Source: Perkinsus marinus ATCC 50983 (lineage: Eukaryota > Perkinsozoa > Perkinsida > Perkinsidae). From it: a stretch of DNA of 64,000 nt. The stretch lies in contig NW_003203153.1 of assembly GCF_000006405.1 (NCBI RefSeq), positions 1 to 64,000 of the forward strand, in the 5' to 3' direction. Both the position numbers and the translations under genes were made by a program. Shown here piece by piece: positions 45,090 through 57,741 of the stretch. How positions within the stretch are numbered: position 1 is the first letter of the stretch; every line of letters starts with the position of its first letter. The notes beneath the pieces are model-generated. The model was given only the letters and a program-made list of their open reading frames with translations. It had not been told where the DNA came from and did no database searches.

Positions 45090-45344
45090 TTAAAGTAAGA
45101 CAATCCTGGAAATAAGGTTATCACTTGTGGCTTGCTTGTGGTAATAAGCCCTCCCACAACGTTGACCCCAATTGAAGCAACAATTAACGTCCTTGAGATG
45201 CCACCATAGCACGATATAGGGGGTGACACACAATTGAACATCACGTAAATAAGAGTCGCCACTCGCCCGCCTCAATGCCCGAAACGTACACACTTTTCCA
45301 GATGCGGTCGTCATATTGCAGAACACTAAGTGTGCCCTAGCCAT
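45090..45344 (-). CDS. Small hypothetical protein (84 aa)
   Basis: A minus frame starting MARAHLVFCNMTTASGKVCT with several Cys and Trp residues (LWWHLKDVNCCFNWGQRCGR). It may bind metal, but no known pattern fits. It lies between the divergent Myb-like and PKA genes and could be a first exon. Confidence 0.3.
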   Translation of the reverse strand: MARAHLVFCNMTTASGKVCTFRALRRASGDSYLRDVQLCVTPYIVLWWHLKDVNCCFNWGQRCGRAYYHKQATSDNLISRIVLL

Positions 45345-45584
45345 AGAGTATACCACTATGTATAAACAATAGCCATTAGAAGTATGGAGTAGTGCTTAGC
45401 CTGTGTTGTTGTTACTATAGATGATATTGTGTGCAGGAGGCCACTGAGACAACATCGTGAGCAGTTACACGCCGTCTCGTGCCAACTTGTCCCGTCTCGT
45501 GCTTGTCTACTCTGGAATTATTATTACTTTTGGGATGATGAGTGAAGCCTGTAGAGCTCTTTATTGGTCATAATATTATCCCTC

Positions 45585-46942
<1,358 letters not shown>

Positions 46943-47315
46943 TGATAGGCCTTCTTACCTTGTAAATACAAGTAGCGTATTGCCAATAGTAGTAGATGGT
47001 ATAACATCACTACTTCTGGCTATACTCTATCAGTATTACACTTTATATTTAGCGTTAGTTGTCATTATCAACGAGGCTGCTGAACATAGATGATAGCATG
47101 ATGTTGGAATTAATACTTGACAATGACTCTACTACTACTACTGCTGCCATCTATATCATGCTGCCTACTACAGCACCTCGGCCCATAGTAATGACTCTGA
47201 TAAGGTGTGCTAATGATGATACTCTATGTTGTGTTGAGTCTTCAGTCATTACCATTAAGATATAACCTCCCCAGTCGAATATTTGGGTATAGTTTTTTGA
47301 ACTCTTAAGGGCGTG

Positions 47316-48652
47316 ATGACGTCGCATCATGTTGAAGATCATACAGCATCATCTAACGGTCCTCCCCCGATTAGTCCTACAGCAACATCAGCGACTGAGT
47401 TTTATTGGAGTTCTGATCATGATGGTGTTAGGGCACACTTCGCCCTAGCAGCCGACTCTGGGTTAGCTTATATGACCCTAGGAGGGGGGAGGAACTCTCA
47501 TCATAGACAAACGCGATCAACTGATGAAGATGATAAGATAGTCATACCATCATGGAAGCCACTACTAAGGCCTGATATAGTTGGATTCGATCATATTATA
47601 TCACCGGATACCCAATACAATGACAGGAGGAAGGGAGGTAGTCGGCGTAGTGGGAGGGGGCGCGTCATCATCATCATCATGTTCAGGAGTGTTTGAGGCT
47701 GTGACATGTAAAGATATACCACTAACTGGTACACAACTACAGTCACTGTATGAGGATACTATACCAGAGGTCCATGATGATGTAGACACTAGTACATTCT
47801 TACCAGACCCCGATAATACCCCTATGTGGCTTGGTGATGAGGGTAGTGATGATGATGGGTCAGAGGACATGACCGGTTGGGAGCCAAGACCAAAGCTATT
47901 CATAAAACTCAAGGAGCCAAGACTGGTAGATGTAGTGGGATTTATGTAATACTCTCAACAACAAAAACATTTGCAGTACTACTGTTCACAGGTATTCACC
48001 CTGGGATCGTAACTTCGGGCGAAGAGTATATCCTACATACTCCCTAAATGGAGTTGACTATTTCTCATTCTTGGATTCCGGCAGCCTTTATGTAAGCTTA
48101 CCCTCCCTATCACATATTATCTGCTCCTTTTAGGCCAGCATTCCTCGTATTGGTAATCTCAATCGTGGTAACCCTTCGTTGCACACTCCTAAAGTATTGG
48201 AAATGCATAGACATCAGCCGGTGATGGTGAAGTAGGTGTATCCTTGTAGATACATAGGGATTTATCGTAATAGATACATTCGACTAGAGTTCCCTAATGG
48301 TTGTGGTAGACGTCTATACTCAGTGTGTGTATGTGGGCCAATATGGTGGCCTAAGGTCCGTGACATAGTTACTGGTCTAGCTCTTGTTCAGCAAGGAAGA
48401 GCAACTCTTATTCCTGATACTGTTAAGCAGGCCCTTGAGGAGGACGGCAAGACGCTAAGTGAAGCGTAAGAGAGTGTAGTCGTTCACCATTTATCAATAC
48501 TCCATTATTACAGGATCGCCACATTACCAGTAGATTCCCTATGGAGCCCAGTCCTCGCTGGAGCCCTCCAGAAGCTGGCATTCACTACCAACACTCAGTC
48601 GGCATCCTATCGCCTACCACAGACTACCATGTACATCCTATCCTTCTTATAA
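47316..48652 (+). CDS. Unrecognised multi-exon protein
   Basis: Exon 1 starts MTSHHVEDHTASSNGPPPIS. It is joined by in-phase GT-AG introns to VFEAVTCKDIPLTGTQLQSL, YSPWDRNFGRRVYPTYSLNG, SIPRIGNLNRGNPSLHTPKV, YIRLEFPNGCGRRLYSVCVC and a last exon ending TTMYILSFL. About 330 residues with an acidic middle (DEGSDDDGSEDMTGWEPRPK). Family not recognised. A 120-nt gap separates its stop from the ALG13 start. Confidence 0.5.
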
Positions 48653-48771
48653 GCATCATTGATAATAGTTATACACTGAGTAGTCTTCCGTCCCAACCAC
48701 CATACACTCTTGCTTTACCCTTCCTCATATCTTTGTATATTCTTGTAGTTCTCATTATCCCTCGCTCCCTT

Positions 48772-49493
48772 ATGGACCCTCCACCGTTGCCGCCGCTAAC
48801 ATCTCGAGTATTTGTTACCGTTGGTACGACTAGGTTCGACTCTCTTGTACAGCGTGTCTGCCAAAGGAGTTTCCTCGACCTCTTGCACAATAAGCTTGGC
48901 ACCACGAAGGTGCTCATCCAATACGGTAACGCTTCCATTGATACTCTCAAGATATTAGAGGAAGCCTCGAAAGTTGGTAGAGTAGATGGTATTACTCTCA
49001 GTGGGTATTCACTTAAGCCAGAAGGTAGTGTTGTCGGCAGCACAAGTAACATCATCATCATAATGCATGTGGTGCAGGTATCTATGATGATATCCAACAA
49101 GCTGACCTGGTCATTAGTCATGCAGGAGCCGGTAGTATCATGGAAACCTTGAGGGTGATATGCTACTACTACTCGTGGTGGTGTAGTACTAGTGATGGTT
49201 GTATTGCAATAGGTATCTCGGGAGAGGAATGACAAGACTAAACCCATCCTCTGTGTTGTATGCAATAACATGTTGATGGGTAATCACCAACAGGANNNNN
49301 NNNNNNNNNNNNNNNNNNNNNNNNNNNNNNNNNNNNNNNNNNNNNNNNNNNNNNNNNNNNNNNNNNNNNNNNNNNNNNNNNNNNNNNNNNNNNNNCCGTG
49401 GTTAATCATCAGTCAACAACGAGATGTAGTTGACCGATTGAGTATACTACCCAAATGTATCATTGCTAGCTCCCTAGATGATGCAGTCGTGTG
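48772..49493 (+). CDS. ALG13: ALG13 (UDP-GlcNAc transferase catalytic subunit)
   Basis: Catalytic partner of membrane-bound ALG14; together they add the second GlcNAc to the dolichol-linked N-glycan precursor on the cytosolic face of the ER. The start MDPPPLPPLTS leads into RVFVTVGTTRFDSLVQRVCQ, the ALG13 opening. An intron near 49035-49078 is followed by DIQQADLVISHAGAGSIMET, the nucleotide-sugar-binding motif of GT28 enzymes. A further exon has NNMLMGNHQQE (compare NEKLMNNHQLELA) and runs into the 100-N gap; the part after the gap ends near SILPKCIIASSLDDAV, matching the family's last helix. End approximate. Confidence 0.8.
49296..49395. other. Assembly gap (100 N) inside ALG13
   Basis: Exactly 100 N, falling in the exon just after the NHQ motif. 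Confidence 1.
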
Positions 49494-49774
49494 AGTGGTG
49501 CGGACAGCGGTACTAATCGAAAGTTACCATAGCCCGATCCGTTACACATTATCGCCGGAGTATGGAAGTAGCTAGAGTAGTGATGTACGATGAAACTGAT
49601 GTTTACGGGCTTTTATGAAGTTCCTGATTTACTCAACAGCATTCACAACGTCTTTTCAGTCGTTCCTATCTCCTTCCGGTGGATGGCATACACGGAGTTA
49701 CGCGACAACACCGATACGAATGCACGGATTACAACGCAACATAAATGGCGAAAGTAATAATGATAATAAGGTGA

Positions 49775-51049
49775 TCAACTTCCCTTACATAGGAGTGCAT
49801 ATGTATGAATTGTATCACGCAACTCCTTTTTCGTTTCCTCATCACAAAATGCCATGTCAACAGCTCTAAGCTGTAGTAAGACAGCATCTAGTTGGGTTAG
49901 GCCCCATGTCTGACAAGTTTCAATGATTTCATCACTCAAGGATGATGAGAATACACCACTATCATCAGTACATATACATACCTTATGGGCTATACTCAAC
50001 CAGGTCTGCATATAGGGATGCTGTGATAGGCTCTTCAATTGTAGAGTGCATTTATTTGATGTTGGACATATCTCGATTCCGATATTCTTATCAACAATAG
50101 TGTCCTTCTGCTTCTCACTGACCCATAGAGCATGGCCCAACCTATCAGGTTGGAAGCTTAATACAGCATCAGTCTCGTCATCGCGATTAGGCACTTCAGC
50201 CACGTGCGCAGTGATCTTCAGTCCATGACATCGTGCACGCTCCAGGAGGGGTCTAATAATGCAATATGCCAAGTACTCACAACGAAGATCACATCCATTT
50301 CCCAACGACGGCGATGTTCCCACTTACATGAAGTCCCTCGTATCGCCCTTGATTGGGTTGCCAGCAACGTCCATCCCCACGAACAGGTCCGGTCGTCTAG
50401 CCCTCCATGCGATAGCCAACTTCACTATCTCTTCAGCCGCTTTGATAGTGCCAGCCCTATCAATGCCCAATATCAATCGTATATCCATTCTCCTGTGATG
50501 CTGACTCTCTTGATCCCGCCATCTATCTACCTCCTCTACCAATATATCAACATAGTCCCTCCTAGTAGGTTGGTCAGTCAAAGGCCGAGGTGCAGTCCGC
50601 AACTCTAGATACACCACATTATCGTCATATGCGTCAACCAACGCCTCACGTATAACACGTCTTAGTGCCAATGAGTCAGTGATCACCTCATAGATGATAT
50701 TGAATAACTTGAATGCTCCCTTCAATGTTATGCTCTTTGAGGGAGCAGTAACAGCTATTGATGTATCAGCGCCCTTAGTCATAATCATCTCCAATAATGT
50801 AGACCTTCTAATGCAACCATGTAGATGACAGTGTAGGTCTACTTTAGGTAGAGTTCTTATCATGGATACAAGCCGCTTCCGACTACCCCGTGCCCGCAGC
50901 CATCGCCCAGTGATAGATGCTGATCCAATGAGGATGATAGTAAAAACCCCTATAGAGGCCTTCCAATGATGCCTTGCCATAGCAGCTACTCTAGGTATGG
51001 TGTCCAATGCTGAGTGATACATGTTGCTAATGGATGGTGGTGGAGCCAT
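49775..51049 (-). CDS. ADAL: Adenosine/N6-methyl-AMP deaminase-like enzyme with membrane segment
   Basis: Zn-dependent purine deaminase of the ADAL group. Exon 1 (51049 to about 50331) starts MAPPPSISNMYHSALDTIPR and has a hydrophobic segment ASIGVFTIILIGSASITG (about residues 30-47) before the enzyme. The metal ligands are in LPKVDLHCHLHGCIRRSTLL. An intron (GTAAGTGGG to TATTAG) leads to exon 2 with ITAHVAEVPN (catalytic Glu), DRLGHALWV, IEICPTSNKCT and CICTDDSGVFSSSLSDEI, all in the ADAL pattern (CTDDKGVF in animals). The membrane segment is unusual, since ADAL proteins are soluble. A longer reading upstream would need a GTG start, so the ATG at 51049 is preferred. Confidence 0.85.
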
Positions 51050-51597
51050 AGTGTAGAAGAGGATGGCATCAATAGAGAAGGCAATAATAAGAGGGATAAT
51101 ACAAGCCACAATGAGAGGATGGGAACAAGGGCTAAACACTGTGTCATGATGGCAGTAAATGACAATTCAAGCTTACACATCTAGCAGGCCACACACCTGA
51201 TAGTTATCCACACATATGTAGGACAATAGTAGCACTACTACTACCTGACCAACCACTGTTCATACTACAGCAAGAAGAATGATGATGATAACGGGGTAAG
51301 AGGACCTCACCTGTAATCAGGACTTCCGATCGCCTATCGTATCCGTATTTGGTGGGGGAGAAGTTGGTTCAAGTATAGATGGATCAGCATTAATGACGAC
51401 TATAACACTAATATCTGATTATGTGGATGAAAAGGGTACTATGGTTATTATGGAGTAGCAGTAGGTGGCGGGAACATCAAGTAGGACTATTATTAGGATG
51501 ATGATGATGATACTGCTACAAGGCCCGTGAGGGAATGGTCAGTAATAATAACGAGTAGAGGAATGTAAAGAGATACAACAGGTGTATATCAAGGCAT
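51050..51597. other. Intergenic
   Basis: No gene recognised; a few ATG/ATC microsatellite stretches. Confidence 0.5.
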
Positions 51598-52700
51598 TTA
51601 CATGAAGTCAGCGTAGTCGTCATACTCATCATCATACTCACCATAGCCACCATCCCCATACCTAACTTGTGTACTGTATTCAATGGGTATTATCATTATT
51701 ATTACATCATGTCGATCTCGGCCTGATAATCAACCTTGGCACCCTTCTTCATCTGTGATACGTCAGTAGCCTGTTTCTTACGGTTCCTATCCTTCTCAGC
51801 CTATACACCATAATACACTACTATAGGATGTCGTCACCGTAGCCTGAGTGACTACCTTCTCTTGCTTCTTTGATGTAACCAATGCTTGTAACTCCTTTAT
51901 AAGCTTAGTACACTCATCCTGGTCCAACTTCTCTTCAACCCCTCTAAGGGTATCTCGCATGAAGTTGAATACAGCTGCCTTGGTACGGCAATCATTCAGT
52001 TTACCAACACACCTGCTCACAATGATTACCTCCATCACCATCATCACCATCAGCACATCACCATCAGCACATCATCATCATCATCATTACTACCTTTCAC
52101 TAAGCTGTTCGACATCCTTCAACGTCTTCAACTTTAATTCCTCAAATGAATCCTTCTCCACAACGGTAGTAGTCTCACGTATCTTCACGTGTTCAGATCC
52201 ATTACCTACAATACTACTAATGGCTACCATCACGAACATTAACATTACCTTCACTAGCATCATTAGGGGTTGTCACACCAAACATGTCACATATGTTCTC
52301 CATATCGGCCTTCTCTATCTACACTACAAATCGTGACTGTACAATCATCGTCATCCTACTACTACCATCCGTTGTTGACGAGCCTTCTCAGCTACAGGAT
52401 CATCGAGAGGCATATCATCAGCGTCAATCTCCTTGGTTATAGTGGTCACCTTCGGTTGGCCATTACTCTTCTCTACCTGTTGTTTGGTGGATGCCTTCTT
52501 AGTAGCAACCTAATCTGCATCATCAGCCTACAGCATTACTCTTGTATTATTACCTGTGGTGCAGCAGGGGCCGATAAGGCCTTCTCAGCTGCAGCCTCCT
52601 TATTCTGTTCAATGGTGTCTAGTCCAATATCGGCAGCCTCCCAATCATCGTCAGAATCACTATCCCATTGCTCGTTCAATTTAGATGCAGAAGTGGACAT
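51598..52700 (-). CDS. EIF3J: Translation initiation factor eIF3 subunit J
   Basis: Loosely bound eIF3 subunit acting in start selection and ribosome recycling. The start MSTSASKLNEQWDSDSDDDW has the acidic Trp-rich opening of eIF3j that contacts eIF3b. Middle exons hold CRTKAAVFNFMRDTLRGVEE and DECTKLIKELQALVTSKKQE, equivalent to the conserved helical core. The last exon carries QMKKGAKVDYQAEID and the tail YGEYDDEYDDYADFM, matching the family's conserved Asp-Phe-Met end. Four or five short introns are inferred. Confidence 0.8.
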
Positions 52701-52888
52701 AATTACGTAACAATAATTTACAACGTCCTGCAGACACTTACCATCATCACCCACCACTACAGTTCGATTAGACCGGACCCCAAACGGCAGTAGGGCGCGC
52801 CCAGCTGATCGATTTAATTAGTGTATTCTTACTATCATGTGTCGTGCTTCATAGCAATAATTGTTATAGTTGTCGTTAGTGCATTATA

Positions 52889-55800
52889 ATGTTCGAAGAG
52901 GAGGAGTATCCAGGGCCTCGGGAACTGGGCTTACCTCGTCTTAGTGGTCATATCACCACAAGAAATGGGAGAACTCTCAGGAACCAACAACAACTACAAC
53001 AGGTAATAGTCGTAATAGGGTGATAGGGGATAATATATAGGAAATTGTGCCTATCAGAGTGGCCCAACACGCTCTAGACGTACATTGGGATCTACTACCA
53101 CCACACAACGTCATCACCTTACAGCACCTTACAACAGGCCTCAACCTGTTAGTAACCATGTAGAGGATCACAATGGTGTCCATGATGATGCTAGGGAGTC
53201 GACATGGTAAGAAGGGCATTAACATGTAGTAGTATCATCAATGATGGTAATGATTAGGTTTGGCAGGATAGTGGGTATTGCTACGCGACCCTTTACTGCT
53301 ATTAAATCAGTATTCCGTAGTAGGAGTAGTCAGGAGGACACATCTTCCCATGAGGATGATGAGGAGGGTAGTGAGGATGATAACACTATCCAAGTGGACG
53401 AGGGGGAAGGAGTACCTCCTCTTTCACGTACTACATACCCATCATCATTATATCCTCTATTCTATCCTGGATAGCTCCATCACACTTCAAGGAATCTCCA
53501 TCCCCAACCTTTGATTTCAAACACTTTGCCACTACTACTACTACCCACCATGGTGAGCCCCTACTACCCACGGATCTAGTGTATCGTCATGTATGTGGTC
53601 ATCTCAGAGCTACCTCCTGCACCACCAGTTGCTGCTCCACTTGAGAATGATGATGACCTGGTCCTCATACCACGACTCAGTAGTCATTGCAGGAGGGCAC
53701 AGCCCCGAGGATCCAGTAATGATTGTGGTTATGATAGTCTCATCCCATCTGTAGTCATCAGGCCTAACGCGACGTAAACGTGATAGGTCATCACCTATCA
53801 ACCGTAATAGGAGTGATACACTAGTGGAGAAGGAGGAGGAAGGATCGGGGGTATTTGGTGGAGGGGCGAACAAGGAGGAGAGCAGGTCACGGAGAAGCAG
53901 TGGATCCTACATACAACAGCAGATGCCTGCTAAGAGGATGACCCTAGGAGCTAGCAGTACCTCGAGGTTTGCTGGCCTACCATCGGTAACACCAGCAGCC
54001 CAGCAGGCTCTACCCTATGATAGTAGTAGACGGGGTAGGTATCAATACCCTATGACCACTCTACCAAGGTAGGTTATGCTTGGTAATTAGCAGTATCATA
54101 ATGGGTATTAGATATACATCAATGTTATCATCGACTCCATCCCAGGATAGGGCCTTGGCTACTTCTCGTAACATAATGGCTAATCTAGACCGTATGGCGG
54201 CATCAGCAGGAGGAGGAGCAGCAAGTCATGACCAGACCGGGGGTATGCAGTTGTATAGGCCTCCTAGACCACTACGACGACGGAGGCCACCACTCAATGG
54301 GGGATCATCGATAGAGACACATACTGGCATGAAGAGTCTATCAGCCTTATTGGCTAAATCATCTGAGAACCATACACAAGGCGCATCACCCGCCGCCGCC
54401 GCGGCCGCCCTGCCCTCTGCTACTTCTAAGGCTTTCGGTATGCACTCTCCAGTGTTTGGCAGTAGTGGTATTACCAAGAAGAATACAAGCAATAGTAATG
54501 CTAATATGATAGGGTAGGATGGTGGTGGTATACCTATACCAGGTCCGTTGTTTGGTCTACCAGAGGATGATGACAAGAAGAAGGCTAGTACATCACTAAA
54601 TACAGCAACTACTGCGAACAAGGAGGAGGCTACTGCCAAGAGTAGTATTACTACTAAGGTGAGTATACAGGCATCACCCTCATCATCCTGTTAATCATGC
54701 CTCTCAGGATACTACCAAGACAACATCCACTGCTGCTGCTGCCGCTGCCCCTCCTCCAGCATCAATCTTCGGCAAGGTCCCCAGCTCTAATACAGGTTCA
54801 TCATCGATATTCGGCGCTAGCCTGCCTACTACTACTACTACTTCAACTACTAACAGCAGTATCTTTGGTGCCACTCCAACTGATACTGCTGCTACATCGG
54901 CACCTATCAGTAGTAGTAATGATGCTGCTTCTGCTCCTCCACAGAAGACTACCACCACCTCATCTACATCATCACTATTCACCACTACGGCACCCACCTC
55001 TTCTACTGAGCCATCAGCTCTAGCATCGTCCCTCTTCGCTGGTGTTAAAACAACAACAACAACAACATCAACACCAGCAGCAGTCGAAGAGAAGACTACT
55101 CCTGAGAAGAAGGCCAAGAGAGCTCGGTCTGATGATGATGACGAGGTTGAGGAGGTACCACCACCACCAAGTAAGGCTGCTGTCCAGGAAGCAGTACCCG
55201 CCAAGGCGGCCACTACTACTACGCCAGCCCCTGCTCCCGCTGCTCCTGAGCCACCTAAGGGGGGCTTCATCTGGGGTGATCCGACCAAGGTGAGTGTCAA
55301 CAACACCTACTGCTAGAGGTAATACCTACTATCAGGTCAGCGACGCCGACTTTTTTGATGATGATGGATTCGCTCCTGATGCTGACGATGATAGTGATCA
55401 TGAGGAAGAAGAAGGGGGGAATAAATCAACCCCTGCCCAGCAACAGCAGCAGCAGTCTACTGGTATAGATATATGTAACACTGCACCTTCACTGTGATGG
55501 TCCCTGTGCAGGTGGTGGTAGTATATTCGATGCTATACCAGCAGCATCAGCAAGCTCTGGATCCAAGACCAGCAGTGGAAGTCTGTTCGGCACTGGTAGC
55601 GCCATATTCGGAAACAACGATAATAAGAGTGGTAGTATTCTCTCCTCTCAACAACTGCTACTCATTGCCCATTCTGTCAGGTTCGGATAGTAGTAGTATA
55701 TTTGGCACGGCCGGTAAGGCATCCTCGGGGGGCAGTATATTCGATGTGTCTGCAGCCCCCTCATCCAGTGGTGGTAGTGGTAGTATCTTCGGCAATCCCT

Positions 55801-57124
55801 CTACTACTACCACCACTGCTGGTACAGCTTCCATCTTTGGGACTACTACTGCCAGTATGACCAAGAAGGATGATGCTGGTAGCAAACAGTCAGGTAGGTC
55901 GTACTATACATGTCTGCCTCTATCGATCGCTGCAGGTGGGAGCATCTTTACTACTACTACCACTCAACCTTCTACTGGTAGTGCGTCATCATCATCATCA
56001 TCCATATTTGGCAACAGTGTGGCTACACCCTCTACTGGGTCTATCTTCTCCATCCCTGATAAGACGGTATCCTCTGAGAGTAGCGGCAGTATCTTCGGCA
56101 ATGTTGGCTCTTCCCCTGCTGCACCCACTGGTTCCCTCTTCGGCACTACTACCACTGCACCGACTAGCAGTAGTGGTAGTAGTAGCATCTTCGGGATGAG
56201 CACTACCACTCCTGGTAGTATCTTCGGAACTACTGCTGCTGCTGCATCATCATCGTCCACTGGTGAGCTTTCATTACACGTGTCTAGTTTCCCTGATGAT
56301 CATTGGTAGGTACTAGTATGTTTGGTAGTGCTCCCCCTGCCCAGAGTACTACCGGCCTATTTGCTTCTACTGGACCTACTGCTACTGCCTCATCATCATC
56401 ATCTTCGATATTCGGCAGTTCGACTACTGCTACTACTACCCCTTCCAGTATCTTCCAGCAGCCGCAGTCCAGTGGTAATGGCAGATATTTATGTAGTGCT
56501 TGTTATCGTGCTGTATATGACAAATAGGTACGTTGTTCGGATCGACTCAGTCGAGTAGTAGTAGTAACAGTGGTGGTGGTGGTATGTTTGGTACTACTGC
56601 CTCACCCTTCGGTGCTGCTACTCCCCAGCAGAGTAAGGAGGATCTGTCGTTGCCGTATTGCATATACCTCCAGCCTTACCAGGTTCCACGTTTGGTAGTA
56701 GTACCACGGGTAGTAGCACGATGTTTGGTAGTAGTAACACTAACAATGCAGCAGCAGCAGCCTCATCCTCATCGATGTCTATCTTCGGTAATAATATTAT
56801 TTTGCCCTAGTTGTCTTAATCGTCATCAACAACTCTCTTTAGGTGCTACGCCCAGTAATAGTGGTAGTAGTAGTATATTCGGTTCAGCTGTGCCTGGTGG
56901 TAGCAGTAGCAGTGGTAGCTCTATGTTTGGTGCAGCTGGTGCCACCTTCTCTATGCCCACCACAACATCATCCCAGCAACAGTCCTCTGGTAGGTCATCA
57001 CCTCCCAGCCACTGTCCAGCCTTAATTATTCATAATAGGATCATCAGCACCAAACCCCTTCGGAGCTGAACCAACTGCCGCCAAGCCTGGACGAAGGATC
57101 CTCAGAGTCAAACGTCGGGGTTAA
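52889..57124 (+). CDS. FG-repeat nucleoporin (Nup1/Nup153-like)
   Basis: Nuclear-pore protein with a disordered FG barrier domain. The N-terminus (MFEEEEYPGPRELGLPRLSG) and an Arg/Thr-rich exon lead to WFGRIVGIATRPFTAIKSVF, a possible amphipathic helix like those that bind the inner nuclear membrane in Nup1/Nup153. From about 54430 on, more than 30 FG dipeptides are seen, mostly SIFG, MFG and LFG, spaced by Ser/Thr/Ala-rich linkers encoded by ACT/AGT/GCT runs. An acidic patch (DADFFDDDGFAPDADDDSDH) interrupts them near 55340-55420. The last exon ends NPFGAEPTAAKPGRRILRVK plus RRG, a basic tail like that of basket nucleoporins that bind karyopherins. Around 12 short introns are inferred; exon ends approximate. 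Confidence 0.8.
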
Positions 57125-57388
57125 TAAGGTGGCCGCTGCCGCCGTCGCCGCTATACCGTCACTCCTCTTCCTTTCCTTACTGTTGTGTTGTTGTTATCAT
57201 TATTATTGCGTATCATACTCGTACCAACAATGGTCATCATCATCATTATGATAGCCAGTTTCACGCTTGTGCTTGTCATAATAATGTTGGGCCTCTTAGA
57301 AGTGATTCTCTGTTAACATCATCCTCGATAGTAGCTATCATGCAACGTAGTAGTAATAGCAATGATGGTGGGGTTGCGACTCTCACCA
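57125..57388. other. Intergenic
   Basis: 3' region of the nucleoporin gene, rich in ATT/ATC trinucleotides. Nothing recognised. Confidence 0.5.
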
Positions 57389-57598
57389 TTACTGCTGTGA
57401 TGTACAATCTGATATGCAAGCTATGCACAATGATAGTAACATGATACAATCTGATGATGATGATCGTCGCTGGAGGTCTTTATTAAAGGCTCTGCTGCCT
57501 GCGACACCCTTGTGAGTGCTATCATCATCCTTGCTATCCTCGTTATCACTACTATTGCTACTACTACGTTGGTCGTCTTCTCCAAAGCTATCTTGCAT
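57389..57598 (-). CDS. Small hypothetical acidic protein
   Basis: A frame of 69 codons starting MQDSFGEDDQRSSSNSSDNE and ending in a hydrophobic Cys-rich tail (CIMLLSLCIACISDC). Weak evidence; could be chance. Confidence 0.25.
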   Translation of the reverse strand: MQDSFGEDDQRSSSNSSDNEDSKDDDSTHKGVAGSRAFNKDLQRRSSSSDCIMLLSLCIACISDCTSQQ

Positions 57599-57741
57599 TG
57601 AGTTCTATACTGTTCTATTGACCCATGGGTGATATAGGTTTATTGTTGGTAGCGTGTATGAAACAAGTTGTATACTGTGGGAACAATACGGCGAGCCGTA
57701 TTGATGGGTGTAGAGCTCCTGGTCCCCGAACACGAGGGGCC

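Noticed and set aside
48669-49271. A minus-strand 200-codon frame over ALG13
   Set aside because: ALG13 signature motifs on the plus strand explain the region.
49615-49869. A plus-strand 84-codon frame after ALG13
   Set aside because: It overlaps the ADAL 3' end and shows no family signal; the ALG13 end was placed before it.
54704-55306. A 200-codon antisense frame over the nucleoporin gene
   Set aside because: Val/Ala/Gly-rich shadow of trinucleotide repeats; the sense strand carries FG motifs and splice sites.
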